Translations under genes and position numbers: made by a program
Shown here: positions 20,381 through 30,726 of the stretch, in pieces
Layout of the letters: each line of letters opens with the position of its first letter
Position numbering within the stretch: position 1 is the stretch's first letter
Notes under the pieces: generated by a model
Databases searched by the model: none
What the model was told of the DNA's origin: nothing
Seen by the model: only the letters and a program-made list of their open reading frames with translations
Origin: Thalassia testudinum
Lineage: Eukaryota; Streptophyta; Magnoliopsida; Alismatales; Hydrocharitaceae
NCBI GenBank assembly: GCA_037157565.1
Contig: JAZHRO010000073.1
Coordinates: 14,328,501-14,392,500 of the forward strand
Reading direction: 5' to 3'
DNA: 64,000 nucleotides

Positions 20381-20759
20381 GAAAATGGGAGTTGAGTTTT
20401 CCGTAATCATCTTAAGGGTCAATCCGAAAACACGAGCTGAAATTGGGACCAACCTGTACTTAAAAATTCGTGAAACCCTGGGAGTGAGTCTTAAGGTTCA
20501 TCTGGTCAGTCTTGATCCTTCACTATGCACAAACCATAACCTCTTGAGCTCTCGAGTATGGCAAAACCTCCTGGGTCCTGGAAATCGTACTTAAGGTTTA
20601 AATATCAAGAGTCCTGGTTAGTTGAGAGATAATATTTGTCATGTAAGACTTAAAGTACTGGTAATCTTCTCTACAATTTGTTCTCACAATATCCGATAAT
20701 AAACACACCGATATCATCTCAGAAGAAAATCTTCAGCTTAAGATCATTTCTAAATACGG
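19814..20759 (+). other. Element D 3' non-coding region with poly(A) tracts
   Basis: No gene. Three A-runs (about 20200-20215, 20263-20285, 20349-20377) break it up. A 13-bp stem pairs GAGATATACTGAC (20242-20254) with GTCGGTATATCTC (20300-20312, one G-U pair). Its loop holds the second A-run. Confidence 0.7.
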
Positions 20760-20798
20760 TTTTGCTAGGGACTAGCAAAAGATAGGCATGGGGGTATA
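20760..20798 (+). other. Element D hairpin and 3' polypurine tract
   Basis: TTTTGCTAG-GGA-CTAGCAAAA (20760-20780, 9-bp stem), then an 18-nt tract with AGGCATGGGGGTA, then the 3' LTR at 20799. Confidence 0.85.
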
Positions 20799-22136
20799 TG
20801 TTTGCACCTCAAAACACACCTATAAGAACGCCTTCTTATGCTATTTTCTAGCATTAACTATGTATATTATAATCCTATAGTCGCATTTGTAAAAACGCTT
20901 GCATGCATGCATTTAATTGAGAGGAGAAGAGAATGGAATAAATGGCTTGCATTTTTACATTTTTTTTCAAGTGTCTCTTTGCAAAAGTCCCCTCTCCATA
21001 TTTTATTTTCATCTTTCTTTCTTCTTCCAACGGTTTTTCTCATTCCCGCGGCTGCCTTCTTCCCGCGCCCACATCCACGCCATGCTGCATGCAACGCCTC
21101 TCCCTGCTGTCCTTCCCGCACCTCTCCCTGCAGCTGCCATTCTCCCCCATTCCCCGCATGCTCCACGCCATGCTCTCCTCCTCTATAAAGCCACAGCTCT
21201 TCCTCGCGACAAGGGAGGAAGGAACGTTGCTGCAATACGCAGCTGCGGCAACTGCTGAAAAATCGCCACGCTGCAGTCCACCACCTTCCTCGCCCGTTCT
21301 CCCCTCCCATACGCCGGTCCTCCGTTGAGGAAGCACCCGACGAGCAGGAGAACCCACTGTGGTGCACACCACCACAGTGGGAGCACCACCGCCTAGCTCT
21401 TCAACGAGCCGGTGGGCGTGGTGTATTCTTTTCTCTTCGTTTGCATCTCCACGCCATTGCTACCGCTTCAAGGTCCGAAGCTTGAAGCAGCAGCAGTAGC
21501 AGCAGCCCAGCGGCGACAGCAGCAGCAGCAGCACCCTCGCCTCCTCCGCAACCTTCCCCGCAGGCGCGCAACCCTCCGCGCGCGCCTGCAGGCCCGTTCC
21601 GCGCCTCCGTCTCCGTTCTGTCCACGCCGCAGTTGCAGCCGCAGCAGGCCGCTGCGCGCACTGCAGCGGCCGGCTACGGCCTCGCGCCGACCCCCGCGAC
21701 CCTCCGCGACCACTGCAGAACCTCCCCTCGCACCTCCGCGACCTTCCCCGCAGGCGCTCAGCTCTCCGCGCGCGCCTGCAGGGCACTTCTCCGCTCAGTC
21801 CTCTGCTCTGTCGCCTCTGCCATTCCACCCGCGACCGGCCGCTGCGCGCACTGCAGCGGCCGGCCAGGCCTTCTCGCCGCCCCCTGCCAACCTCTGCAAC
21901 CCTCTGCGACCGACTGCAGACTCCCCGCCGCCTTCTCCGAGCGCGCCATCGCCCGCTCTCCGTCCTCGCACCCGGTCTGCAGGAGACGTCTCATGTCCAC
22001 TGCGCGAAGGCGCGGTGCACCGCGACGTCAGACGTCCGCCACCGCGAGCAGACGCCTTAACTCGCTGCCATCATCCGCGCTCGCGATCTCTCCCGCCCGC
22101 TCCCTCTCTGTCTGCCGCTCTCTCTCTCTCACGTAT

Positions 22137-22175
<39 letters not shown>

Positions 22176-22241
22176 TCACTTACAGCAACACACACACACC
22201 CATTCACCGACACACACATTCACACACTAATAGTAACTTAT

Positions 22242-22284
<43 letters not shown>

Positions 22285-23412
22285 CATATCTATATATATA
22301 TACTTATATATACATAGTATATCTATATAGTTATGTATACATACATATAATATAATATATATATACATATACATATATAATATATATATATATATATATA
22401 TACACATACTCATATACATATATATATATATACATATCTATATACTTATACATATACACATATATATATACATATCTGTATACTTATACATATACACATA
22501 TATATATACATATATATCTAGATACATATATACTTATATACATATATATATATATATCTATATAGTATTATATATATATACTTATATACATATATACATA
22601 GCTATATACATATATACATACATATATATATATATATATACACCTATATATATATATATATATATCTATATATATCTATACATATATACTTATACATTTA
22701 TATACATACATATGTACATATATTTTCACGTTATTTACTATACGCTGTATCGCGGGAATATTTGCTCCAGTTGCTGATATTCTACGATACAGCGTGTACA
22801 GAAAGCGTGGACACATCCATCCTCCATCCACACTCCACGCGGCACCTAGTCGTGTTGGTTGCGTCTCTCTAGACATCGACTGACTCGACATAGTGCTACA
22901 CTCCATCGTCACCTCCACCCCCACCCCTTTATATATATACTACATATAAATATATATCTATAGCTACTATATTTACTTTCTATCTGTTAGTTTCCTTCTT
23001 AGTAAAAAGATAAAAAAAAAGGTATAAAAGTGAAAAGATAATCTTTGATTTGCAGGTACCCCGTCTTGCAAGTAGCAAGACGTGTTTTGAAACTCTGTTT
23101 TGGCTAAAAGCCAAGGACACAATTTTGAGGGTGTGCCTCAAGAACAAGGATTACCAGAAAAAAAACCTAAATAAGAAAAATACCAAAAACAGAATAAACG
23201 AACGGAAGAGACGCGTTTTAAGGAAAACGTAGAAACTCGACTTGAACCCCACTTCCCTGAGTTCGACCCTGGGCTTGAAAGTGACAAGATAAAATCAATT
23301 AGGCCAGGTTAAAAATTTTGTAAAGAGATGGTTAGGTCTGAATTAGATTAACCACTATACACATTTCAACGATAAAAATATCATATTAACAACCTATCCG
23401 GGCCGACCATCA
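20799..23412 (+). mobile_element. Element D, 3' LTR
   Basis: 2,614 bp, partner of 14308-16815. It carries about 83 bp that the 5' LTR lacks (about 21343-21425). The extra segment holds a 12-bp inverted repeat (CCCACTGTGGTG-N5-CACCACAGTGGG). Otherwise it differs by under 1%. Confidence 0.95.
22236..22730. repeat. TA/CATA microsatellite in D 3' LTR
   Basis: Partner of 15655-16130 with small length changes. Confidence 0.95.
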
Positions 23413-23464
23413 TGGCGCAACGGTTAACGCGCACGCCCGCATGCACGCGACGCGAGTTCGAGCC
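23413..23464 (+). promoter_or_regulatory. tRNA-like A/B-box module in element B 3' LTR
   Basis: TGGCGCAACGGTTAACGCGC (23413-23432) is A-box-like and GAGTTCGAGCC (23454-23464) is B-box-like, 21 nt apart. Element D inserted at its first base. Confidence 0.5.
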
Positions 23465-24386
23465 CTGCGGTGCATGAAATCAAAGACGAAAGACACACGC
23501 GGTGAAATTGGGCCACCCGATCAGCAGCGAGCGGCCGAGATCTCGCCACGCAATGCAACCGCAGCTCACGGGTGCCCACACGCGCGCACACGCCGAGCGA
23601 TGACACCCACGCACACCGGCACCCAAGGCACGATCCCAGCGTGGCCGAGGAGGGTTCTCAGCCTTCCGATCTTCGATCGGATGACTCTCGTTCAACAGCC
23701 GCGGATCGCACGAGAAGAAGAAACAAGGCGAGCGGCTAACCAACGGCTGGAGGGCTTCACCGACGCTTTTGGGAGTGGTTTTAGCAATGCTCTGGACGTC
23801 GCTAGAGCCCCTTCTTCTTTTAGGAAGCCCTTAACCCTATTTAAACCCCCTCCAACCACTCGTTCAAGACATTCACTCCCCTTGCAACTACTCCACCCCT
23901 CTCTTAGGTAGATTTAGGCCCTCTTGTAATCACCAGAGACGACGAGCCGCCGACGGAGCTTCCTCCACAACCGTGGCTGCCTCGTCGCTCTCCACACACT
24001 CTCTCTCTCTCTCTTTCTTTTAAGCTTTCTATTACTTTTGTTGAAGCATGTATTTAATGTTGTAATCTATGAACTACAAGTGCATGATTAATGAAGTTAT
24101 TTTTCGTTCAGCTGTCGTTTTAATTTCCATTCAAGTTGCATGATCAAACAAAGAACTTTCTAACCCTAAACCCTCTCTCTCTCTACGTTTCTCTCGCTTT
24201 TCAAAACTGCATCTTTCGCAAGCAAAACTCCGTACTTTCCGTGACAACAAGTGATAAGCAAAAATCCGATTTCCATGCCTCCTTGAGACCGACACTGGGA
24301 CTCACCTTCGTTTACTTATTTTAAAACCGACGTTGCAATTGCAACTATAATGACACTCCTTAACACACACGCACAATAGCACGTCA
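23413..24386 (+). mobile_element. Element B, 3' LTR, right part
   Basis: Continues the LTR broken at 14307 and aligns with 5901-6858. It ends AGCACGTCA and is followed by TSD GAAGC (24387-24391). The tRNA-like module (23413-23464) begins exactly at the D junction. Confidence 0.9.
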
Positions 24387-24391
24387 GAAGC

Positions 24392-25883
24392 CCACCCCCC
24401 ACTCCAGCAGCAACCACCGTCCGCCAACTTTACCTCCAGCACCTGAACCGTAGCCCTTGCCCGCTCACTCCACATCCTCCCGCACGCCCTCCAGCCGCAC
24501 GCAAGGTGGGCATAGCCTCCAGCACACCTATGCCTCCCGCACCTACAGCACCACACCGCTCACGCCCGCATCACACCACCCGCATGCCTGCAGCAGGACT
24601 GGCTGCTCCAGCACCACCCCCGCACTTGCAGCCTTCATCCGCGCACCCACGCCTGCAGCACCTGCACTCACCGCCAACAGCGCGCGCACCCACGCCAGCG
24701 TGCAGCACCGGCTGCAGCTCTCAACCGCACGCAGTAGCAGAGCCGGTAGAGCCGCCCTCCTCCCACTCCTGCAACGCCTCACGCCAACTGCACGCCTACA
24801 CCTGGACCGGCTGCTCCAGCACCACCCCCGCGCCTGTAGCTTCATCCGCGCGCCCTTCAGCCTTCGTTCACACCCGCGCTCACCGCCAACAGAGCACGCA
24901 CCCATGCCTGCAGCACCTGCGCTCACCGCCAACAGTACGCACCCACGCCTCCAGCCAGCGTGCAGCACCGGCTGCAGTGCTCACCTGCACGCCTGTAGTA
25001 GTCCTCCCGCACCCTCCAGCCAGCGCACAGCAATCCTCCCGCGTCTTCCAATGCACGCACTCCTGCAGCACCTCCCGCCAACAGGCCGCGCGCACCGCCC
25101 GCCAATAGCAGCTGCAGCACCGCTTGCAGCCACGTCCGTCGGAGCTCCATCCGGCCGGCTCCGGCCACCGCGCGACATGCCGCCACCACCGCTTCGAAGC
25201 CCTCGATCCAAGGAACTTCCTCCGAGCTTCCCGCGTCCGACCGTCCACTCCTCGTCGCGCACGGCCAAGGGGAATAAATCCCCTGTTTTGCTACAGTAAC
25301 ATGGCCATTAATAATTACATTTTCTGCCATTGTCAATTTTTAATGATATTTTATTGATTCTACATTGCGACAAATATCCTCTAGTTATTCAGAATTGCTA
25401 TTTCAGCATGATTTCTTGATTCAACCTTAATCTGAAGGCAATTTTGGCTTGATTCTTGTCCAAACTAACTACGAACAAATGTTTTTAATCGGTGCGAATT
25501 TAAATACGTCATTGCCTCCCTATGGATATGACCCACTCTTCTGCCAGTGGTTATTTCTTTTTAAATATTTATTAGTCGATTTTTCCACCACATAAAACTG
25601 CAAACGACTTTAAGGCAAACAATCGACTCATTAAGTTATTCAGAATTGCTATTTCAGCATGATTTCTTGATTCAACCTTAATCTGAAGGCAATTTTGGTT
25701 TGATTCTTGTCCAAACTAACTACGAACAAACGTTTTTAACCGGTGCGAATTTAAATACATCATTGCCTCCCTGTGGATACGACCCGCTCCCTGCGAGTGG
25801 TTATTTCTTTCTAAATATTGATTAGTAGATTTTTCCAGCACATAAAACTACAAACGACTTTAAAGCGAACAATCGACTCGTCA
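24392..25883 (+). mobile_element. Solo LTR C, right part
   Basis: Resumes LTR C after element B. The C/G-rich part (24392-25265) has no credible gene. Overlapping frames there reflect CAC/GCA/CTC bias. GGGGA-AATAAA-type sequence at 25269-25283 forms a small hairpin around the poly(A) signal. The end consists of two tandem copies of a 251-bp block (25383-25633 and 25634-25883), each with the phrase CTCCCTRTGGATAYGACCC that is characteristic of Tat/Athila LTR 3' ends. The LTR ends GACTCGTCA. Confidence 0.6.
25383..25883 (+). repeat. 251-bp tandem duplication at the end of LTR C
   Basis: Both copies start AGTTATTCAGAATTGC and end near AATCGACTC. They differ by a few percent. Confidence 0.9.
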
Positions 25884-26357
25884 TGCAACCCAATCAACTC
25901 AAACAATTGGCCTATTGCACCACTTAATTAGGAACACAAGTGATTACCTAATTTGATTTCTACTCGATTATGTGTTTGGGTGTATGTACCCGTTCCAAAG
26001 ATCAGTTTATTGGTTGAGTTTGAAAATCAGATGAGATTGTGTACCTCTGTGAGATTTTTTTAATTTTTCCCTTTAAATGCAGAGGGTAAGGCAGGTGTAG
26101 GTGTCAAACAAACAATCAAAACTAACCTTAGGGTTTATAAGAACACCTAGGTTGATTTATGTTTGAGTTATTACGTGGTGGAATGAAAACTAATGGTTGG
26201 GAGGTGGGGGTAAACTTACAGAACCTTCAATAGCACTTTGCTCCAATCTATCACTTTTGCTCATTTCAAATGAGTACCTGCAATCACAATAATAAAGAAG
26301 AGAAGTGAGGTAAAAGATTCATAAGTTGGAAAATGCGAAGAATCAAAGAGCATCGCT
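25884..26357 (-). other. Element A leader, upstream part with small exon
   Basis: Minus-strand leader homologous to A2 30190-30705. TTGCAG before 26277 and GTAAGT after 26220 bound a 58-bp candidate exon (26277-26220). No coding sequence. Confidence 0.6.
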
Positions 26358-26375
26358 TCCTCGGCAACGGCACCA
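26358..26375 (-). other. Element A primer-binding site
   Basis: On the minus strand TGGTGCCGTTGCCGAGGA, 16 of 18 matches to the tRNA-Asp complement, three bases from the 5' LTR. This proves that the LTR at 26379-28129 is the 5' LTR of the leftward element. Confidence 0.85.
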
Positions 26376-27066
26376 AAATGTTGAGTGAGGAAAACTACGC
26401 TTTCGGAGTTGGATTCAAAAACTTGTCATTGTAGTTCAAGTCACAAAGAAATCCATTCAACAGATAAAATTTATACCAAAAATCCATAAAGGAGTTCCGG
26501 GTCGAACATAGGGAGGCGGACATTTGATTAAAAATACAAGTTTCATATTTTTGTCACGAAATAGATTAGCTGGTCAAAAACTAGCTATCTATTTAACAAA
26601 TAATAAATAGAAGAGAGAGAGAGAGAATATTACAAATAAAACCAAAAGAGAGGTAGAATAAACATGGATTTCATTATAAGAAGTTGTTCATCACACTACT
26701 CATTACAACTATAAAGCAAGAAATCTACACTACAAAGTAGTAAAGAGAATGTAGAGAGAAATATCCTCCTCGACGATCGCTTGGAGGACGAGCCGGACGA
26801 GATGATGCCTGGAAGATAGGGAACGGAGAGGGAAGAAGGAGGACGAAGCGGGAGGAACAGGAATGAAGTAGCACGTTGTCGTCATCGTAGGATCTGCTTC
26901 CTGAATGCAGAGAGAGGACAACCGCGGGATACTCCACGAAGGGGGACAATGGTGGAAAAATTATAATTTCTACTCTAGAGGAGCATCCCAGGTTTGGGAC
27001 AAGCTCTTAGAGCTTTGGATGGGGTGAGAGAAGAGAAGGGATGAGAAATTCATAGGGTAGGGGTCT

Positions 27067-27076
27067 CATTTTATAG
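27067..27076 (-). promoter_or_regulatory. TATA box of element A 5' LTR
   Basis: CTATAAAATG on the minus strand. Confidence 0.55.
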
Positions 27077-27475
27077 TTGCAAGGATTGGGGGCATTTTGG
27101 TTATTACAATATCAAAAACATTAATATTAGACCTTTAGTGATGGACTTAAACATCACTAAAGGTCCATTGTGGGAGATGTGTGCGCACGCTGCATGCCCC
27201 TACTCCTCTTCCGCACCCTAACGCCCGCACACGTTTGGATGATCTCAGCCATCCGACCTCAATATCGGATGGCTTAAAGTCATCCTCACAGCACCCTTCA
27301 AAATTCCTCTGCTGCGCGCCTGCATGCGATGAGGCATGCAAACGCGTGTCATCGCACGCGTACGCGATCGAATAATCCTCAGCGCGCCACATCTCCTCCC
27401 CTCAGCGACTCGATCTTCATCTAACGACCCAATCGCTCCCGCGCCCATGCCCGTCTGGATTGAGGCACTCAACGT

Positions 27476-27525
27476 GGCTCGAACACACGACCCCTGCGTC
27501 GCCCACAAGGGCACAACCACTGCAC
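27476..27525 (-). promoter_or_regulatory. tRNA-like A/B-box module in element A 5' LTR
   Basis: On the minus strand GTGCAGTGGTTGTGC (27525-27511) resembles an A-box, and GTGTTCGAGCC (27486-27476) matches the B-box core. It lies about 400 bp upstream of the TATA element, in element sense. Confidence 0.5.
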
Positions 27526-28129
27526 TGCACCTTCGTTTCTGTCACGTGGAGGTATTAGGTGCATGGATTTATTGGCCGTTGGATCTAGGATCGCTTGATG
27601 GAGGGCCTTTGGAGATGTAGTTGCAGTTCCTTGGGGCCGGTTGGGCAGCTAAGATGGTGCCACGTGGTGCCATCTTAGCCGTCCATCTTCTGTAAGTTGC
27701 AGATGGTGCTACAGATGTCGGATTGGATCGATTTTCATGTCGTTAGGCCACGATCATCGATCCAAACCCATTCGTGTGGTCGGATTTGTCATCTGAAGTG
27801 CAAATTTGTCATCTAAAGATGGCCCTTGACCTTTTGGGTTCCTTGGTCTCTATTTGGTGCTATGGATGTTCGATCAAGGCAATCTTGGAGTCGTTGAACT
27901 CCAATTGTCACCCTGATCAGTTCTGTATGGTTGGATCTTACATCCGAGGCCTCAATAAAAAGTCGCCCTATCCCTGACCATAAAAGGAGACAATTACTAT
28001 ACAATTTATACAACTTGACCTAAATGCATGATTATGCATGTTATGCAATATTGACAATGCATGATGCTAATATGGTACTAAGAACATGCATTAATAGACA
28101 TTTTATGTTAATCAGATGTATTCACATCA

Positions 28130-29530
28130 CTTATTGACCTGATTCGGAGGCAGCTGAGTGTAAACATGACCTTGACCCATTGGTCTTTGCCGAGCATAAT
28201 TGCTGGGTCGGAATTGGGTATGCTGCCTTGGGTTTTTCCAAGAGAAGTTAGGGTGGTTCCTCCAACTTAGATTATAAGCATTGGAATAAGGGTTGGACCT
28301 AACATTCTCCTGTACAGCATAGACATCCTCATAGGGTGACGATGGAGAGAAAGAAAGGGAGGGATCAGAGAAACTAGGATCAAAGGCCCCAGTTTGGAAC
28401 CCGTGGGGTTTCGAATAATGCTGACTCACAGGTTGAGTAGCATCAAGTTGATTCACAAACTCCCATCTAGAAGGAGCTCACAATGAATGGAATCCCGAAT
28501 GTTGGGATTGAGTGGTTCGATAATTGTTCATTGAATTTCTAGCCATCCACTCCTCCATCCTTTTAGTAACCAAGTTCATCTTATCTAGTTTATTGAAAAT
28601 CAATTCTATATCGAATGAATGAGAGTCGTGGACTTTATTAACATTCGATCTGGGTTGTTAGGACCAGTTAAAAGTATCCATGAAGGCATGATTGATCGAA
28701 TTCTCACTCATCTCCTCAAACAAATCATGCACGCTATCTACATCTTTGTTGATAAAATTGCCTCCGCAAGAAGCATCCACATGATTTCTGAGTTGCTCAG
28801 CCAACCCATGGTAGAAGATCTGCACGAGTTTCCATTTCAGCACCTCGTGGTGTGGACACCTCAGCAATAAGTCCTGGAATCGCTCCTAGGCAACATGAAA
28901 CTACTCCCTCAGTCACTGGGTGAAGGTATTAATCACTCATTTCAACGCATTGGTATATCCGACAGGGAAGAATTTCTTCAGAAAAGTCGATTTCAAATCA
29001 TTCCAAGTTGCAATTGGCCTTCCTATAGTCATGTACCAATGAGCGCTTTATCCCTAAGAGAGTGAGGGAAGAGCCTCATGATCATCTGCTCCTCATTCAC
29101 ATTTCATGCCTTGGTGGTTTGGACCAAAGTGGTCAAGTTCTCCAAGTGCTGAAACGAGTCTTTAAAGCCAAGCCCATTAAAATGTTTGATCAGGCTTAAC
29201 ACCTAGGGCTTGATTTCTACGTCTCCGGTAGGAATTTGGACACTGGGACGTTCCCCGTAATTTGAAGGATCATAAAAATCCTTCAAGGCATGAGCGCCCT
29301 GCATTCTTTGAAACCATTCTTGAATTCTCTACATTTGTTCCAGCTGCCTTTGAAATACCTCCTATGGATTCTAGGCAGAGGAGGCTGTTGATCGGCCATG
29401 GGATCAATTTGGCCAAAATCCAATCTATGCCTCCTAGAATACTAAGTGGTCCTTCCAATTGGGGATTCATTGACCTCCTTCCTAGCATAAACTTGGAAGA
29501 GGTCGGAAGGACTGAGGATAAGAACCCTGC
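28130..29530 (-). pseudogene. Element A2 Gag (Retrotrans_gag type), decayed and truncated
   Basis: Minus-strand remnants of a Tat/Athila Gag with several stops and at least one frameshift. Recognisable capsid-core parts include a FLKKFFPVGYTNAL segment, then RCPHHEVLKWKLVQIFYHGL (28861-28802), CGGNFINKD, and near the end YNLSWRNHPNFSWKN. The frame is lost at 28129 where element A begins. Pol is not in the window, so it cannot be said whether A2 was autonomous. Confidence 0.75.
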
Positions 29531-30705
29531 AGTATAACAAAATAAGCCTGTCCTTAAGTGGGGTAGCCTAAGGATCTAAAGACTCTCAGAATCTGCCTTA
29601 AGATTATAAGTAATTTACTCTACTTACGTCCAATCAATCCAACCAGTTAGAAGGAGGGACTGAAGAGAAGGTTCTTCCTTCGGCTTGAACCTCTGGTTCC
29701 TAATGTACCCCCTAGCCGTGGTCATTTGATGCTACTCCCTTAGCTAGACATCAGATTGATCAGTACAAGTAGGTTAATCATAAACAATCTCAGACTGGAC
29801 CCCGAAGAGCGAATCAATCCTTAAGGCCAATGTCTACTTGATTTTATTTAGGCCTGGGATTGTAGTGCTTATGGAATGTGGTGGGCCCTTAAAATGGGTT
29901 GTGCCCTTAATGATCAATTGAGTATGTGTGAGTGCATGCACAATCAGGGTTTTCAAGCAAGATTATTTGTGATGAGTAGATTTTAAGGTTCAAATCCTGC
30001 TTAAGTAGCTTTTAGGGTTTAGAATTAGGTTTAATTCAATCAAATTTTGAGGCAAACCAGGTTTTCAAGCACAGGTGAAGATATCTTTCTTTTCGAAATC
30101 AAAAAGTAAAGTGGAGTGCCTAGTATTGACCTAAATTGAAAATCCTAAGGGGAAGCTACTTGGTGAGTTGATTTTAGGTTAAGTGATGTGGCTTAAACAA
30201 CTCAAACAATTGGCCAAGATTGCACCACTGAGTTAGGCACACAAAATGATTAACCTAGACTGATTTCTATTCTTTTATATGTTGATTTGTGTGTATTGGT
30301 TCCACAGATTAAAATCCGGTTGAGTACAAGAAAATCAATTAGGTTAAGTGCCTTGAATGTGGGTGTATGTAGTGTGTATGTTGAATTACCCCACAAGAAA
30401 TATCTTTTTGTTGATTTTTTTATATGCGAGTGAGATGAATGTGAGTGGAAATCCAAGCAACCAAACTAGCCCTAGTATTTATGCAAACACCTAGGTTAAT
30501 TGGAGTTTGAATTAATGTGGTGAAATGGAATCTATGGAGGGGGAAGAATGGGGAGCACTTACAATTGTCTTCAACTGCACTTTACTCCGATCTACCGCTT
30601 GAAGATTCCCTGTCAAGGTACCTGTAAAACAATAGACAAGAAATAAAGCAAGTTAGAAAATAATACAGTGCATGAAATGTGGAAAGAAAATCGAAAATCA
30701 TTGCC
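29531..30705 (-). other. Element A2 leader with small exon
   Basis: Non-coding minus-strand leader, homologous to that of A. TTTACAG before 30621 and GTAAGT after 30563 bound a 59-bp candidate exon, which is the same size as in A. Confidence 0.6.
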
Positions 30706-30723
30706 TCCCCGGTAATGGCACCA
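30706..30723 (-). other. Element A2 primer-binding site
   Basis: On the minus strand TGGTGCCATTACCGGGGA, 15 of 18 matches to the tRNA-Asp complement, three bases from the LTR. Confidence 0.8.
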
Positions 30724-30726
30724 AAA

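Larger units (their letters stand above)
26379..28129 (-). mobile_element. Element A, 5' LTR
   Basis: 1,751 bp on the minus strand from TGATGTGAATACATC to CCTCACTCAACA. It has a TATA element at 27076-27067, a tRNA-like module at 27525-27476, a TTTAGTGATG hairpin (27129-27164) and dyad palindromes. Its upstream neighbour is the truncated Gag of A2, which shows that A inserted into A2. The TSD cannot be checked because A's other end is outside the window. Confidence 0.85.

Noticed and set aside
23413..23464. A real tRNA gene
   Set aside because: The two boxes resemble tRNA, but the acceptor stem does not pair and the spacing is too short. It is part of a repeated LTR.
24457..25336. 280-aa Pro/Ala/His-rich frame and several minus-strand frames in LTR C
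   Set aside because: Low-complexity C/A-rich leader. All frames are open because stop codons are rare in such sequence.
28130..30726. A2 as a complete short element with LTRs 26379-28129 and 30727-32507
   Set aside because: The LTR at 26379-28129 has a primer-binding site on its left, so it is the 5' LTR of element A. No polypurine tract lies at 28130, and Gag is cut there.
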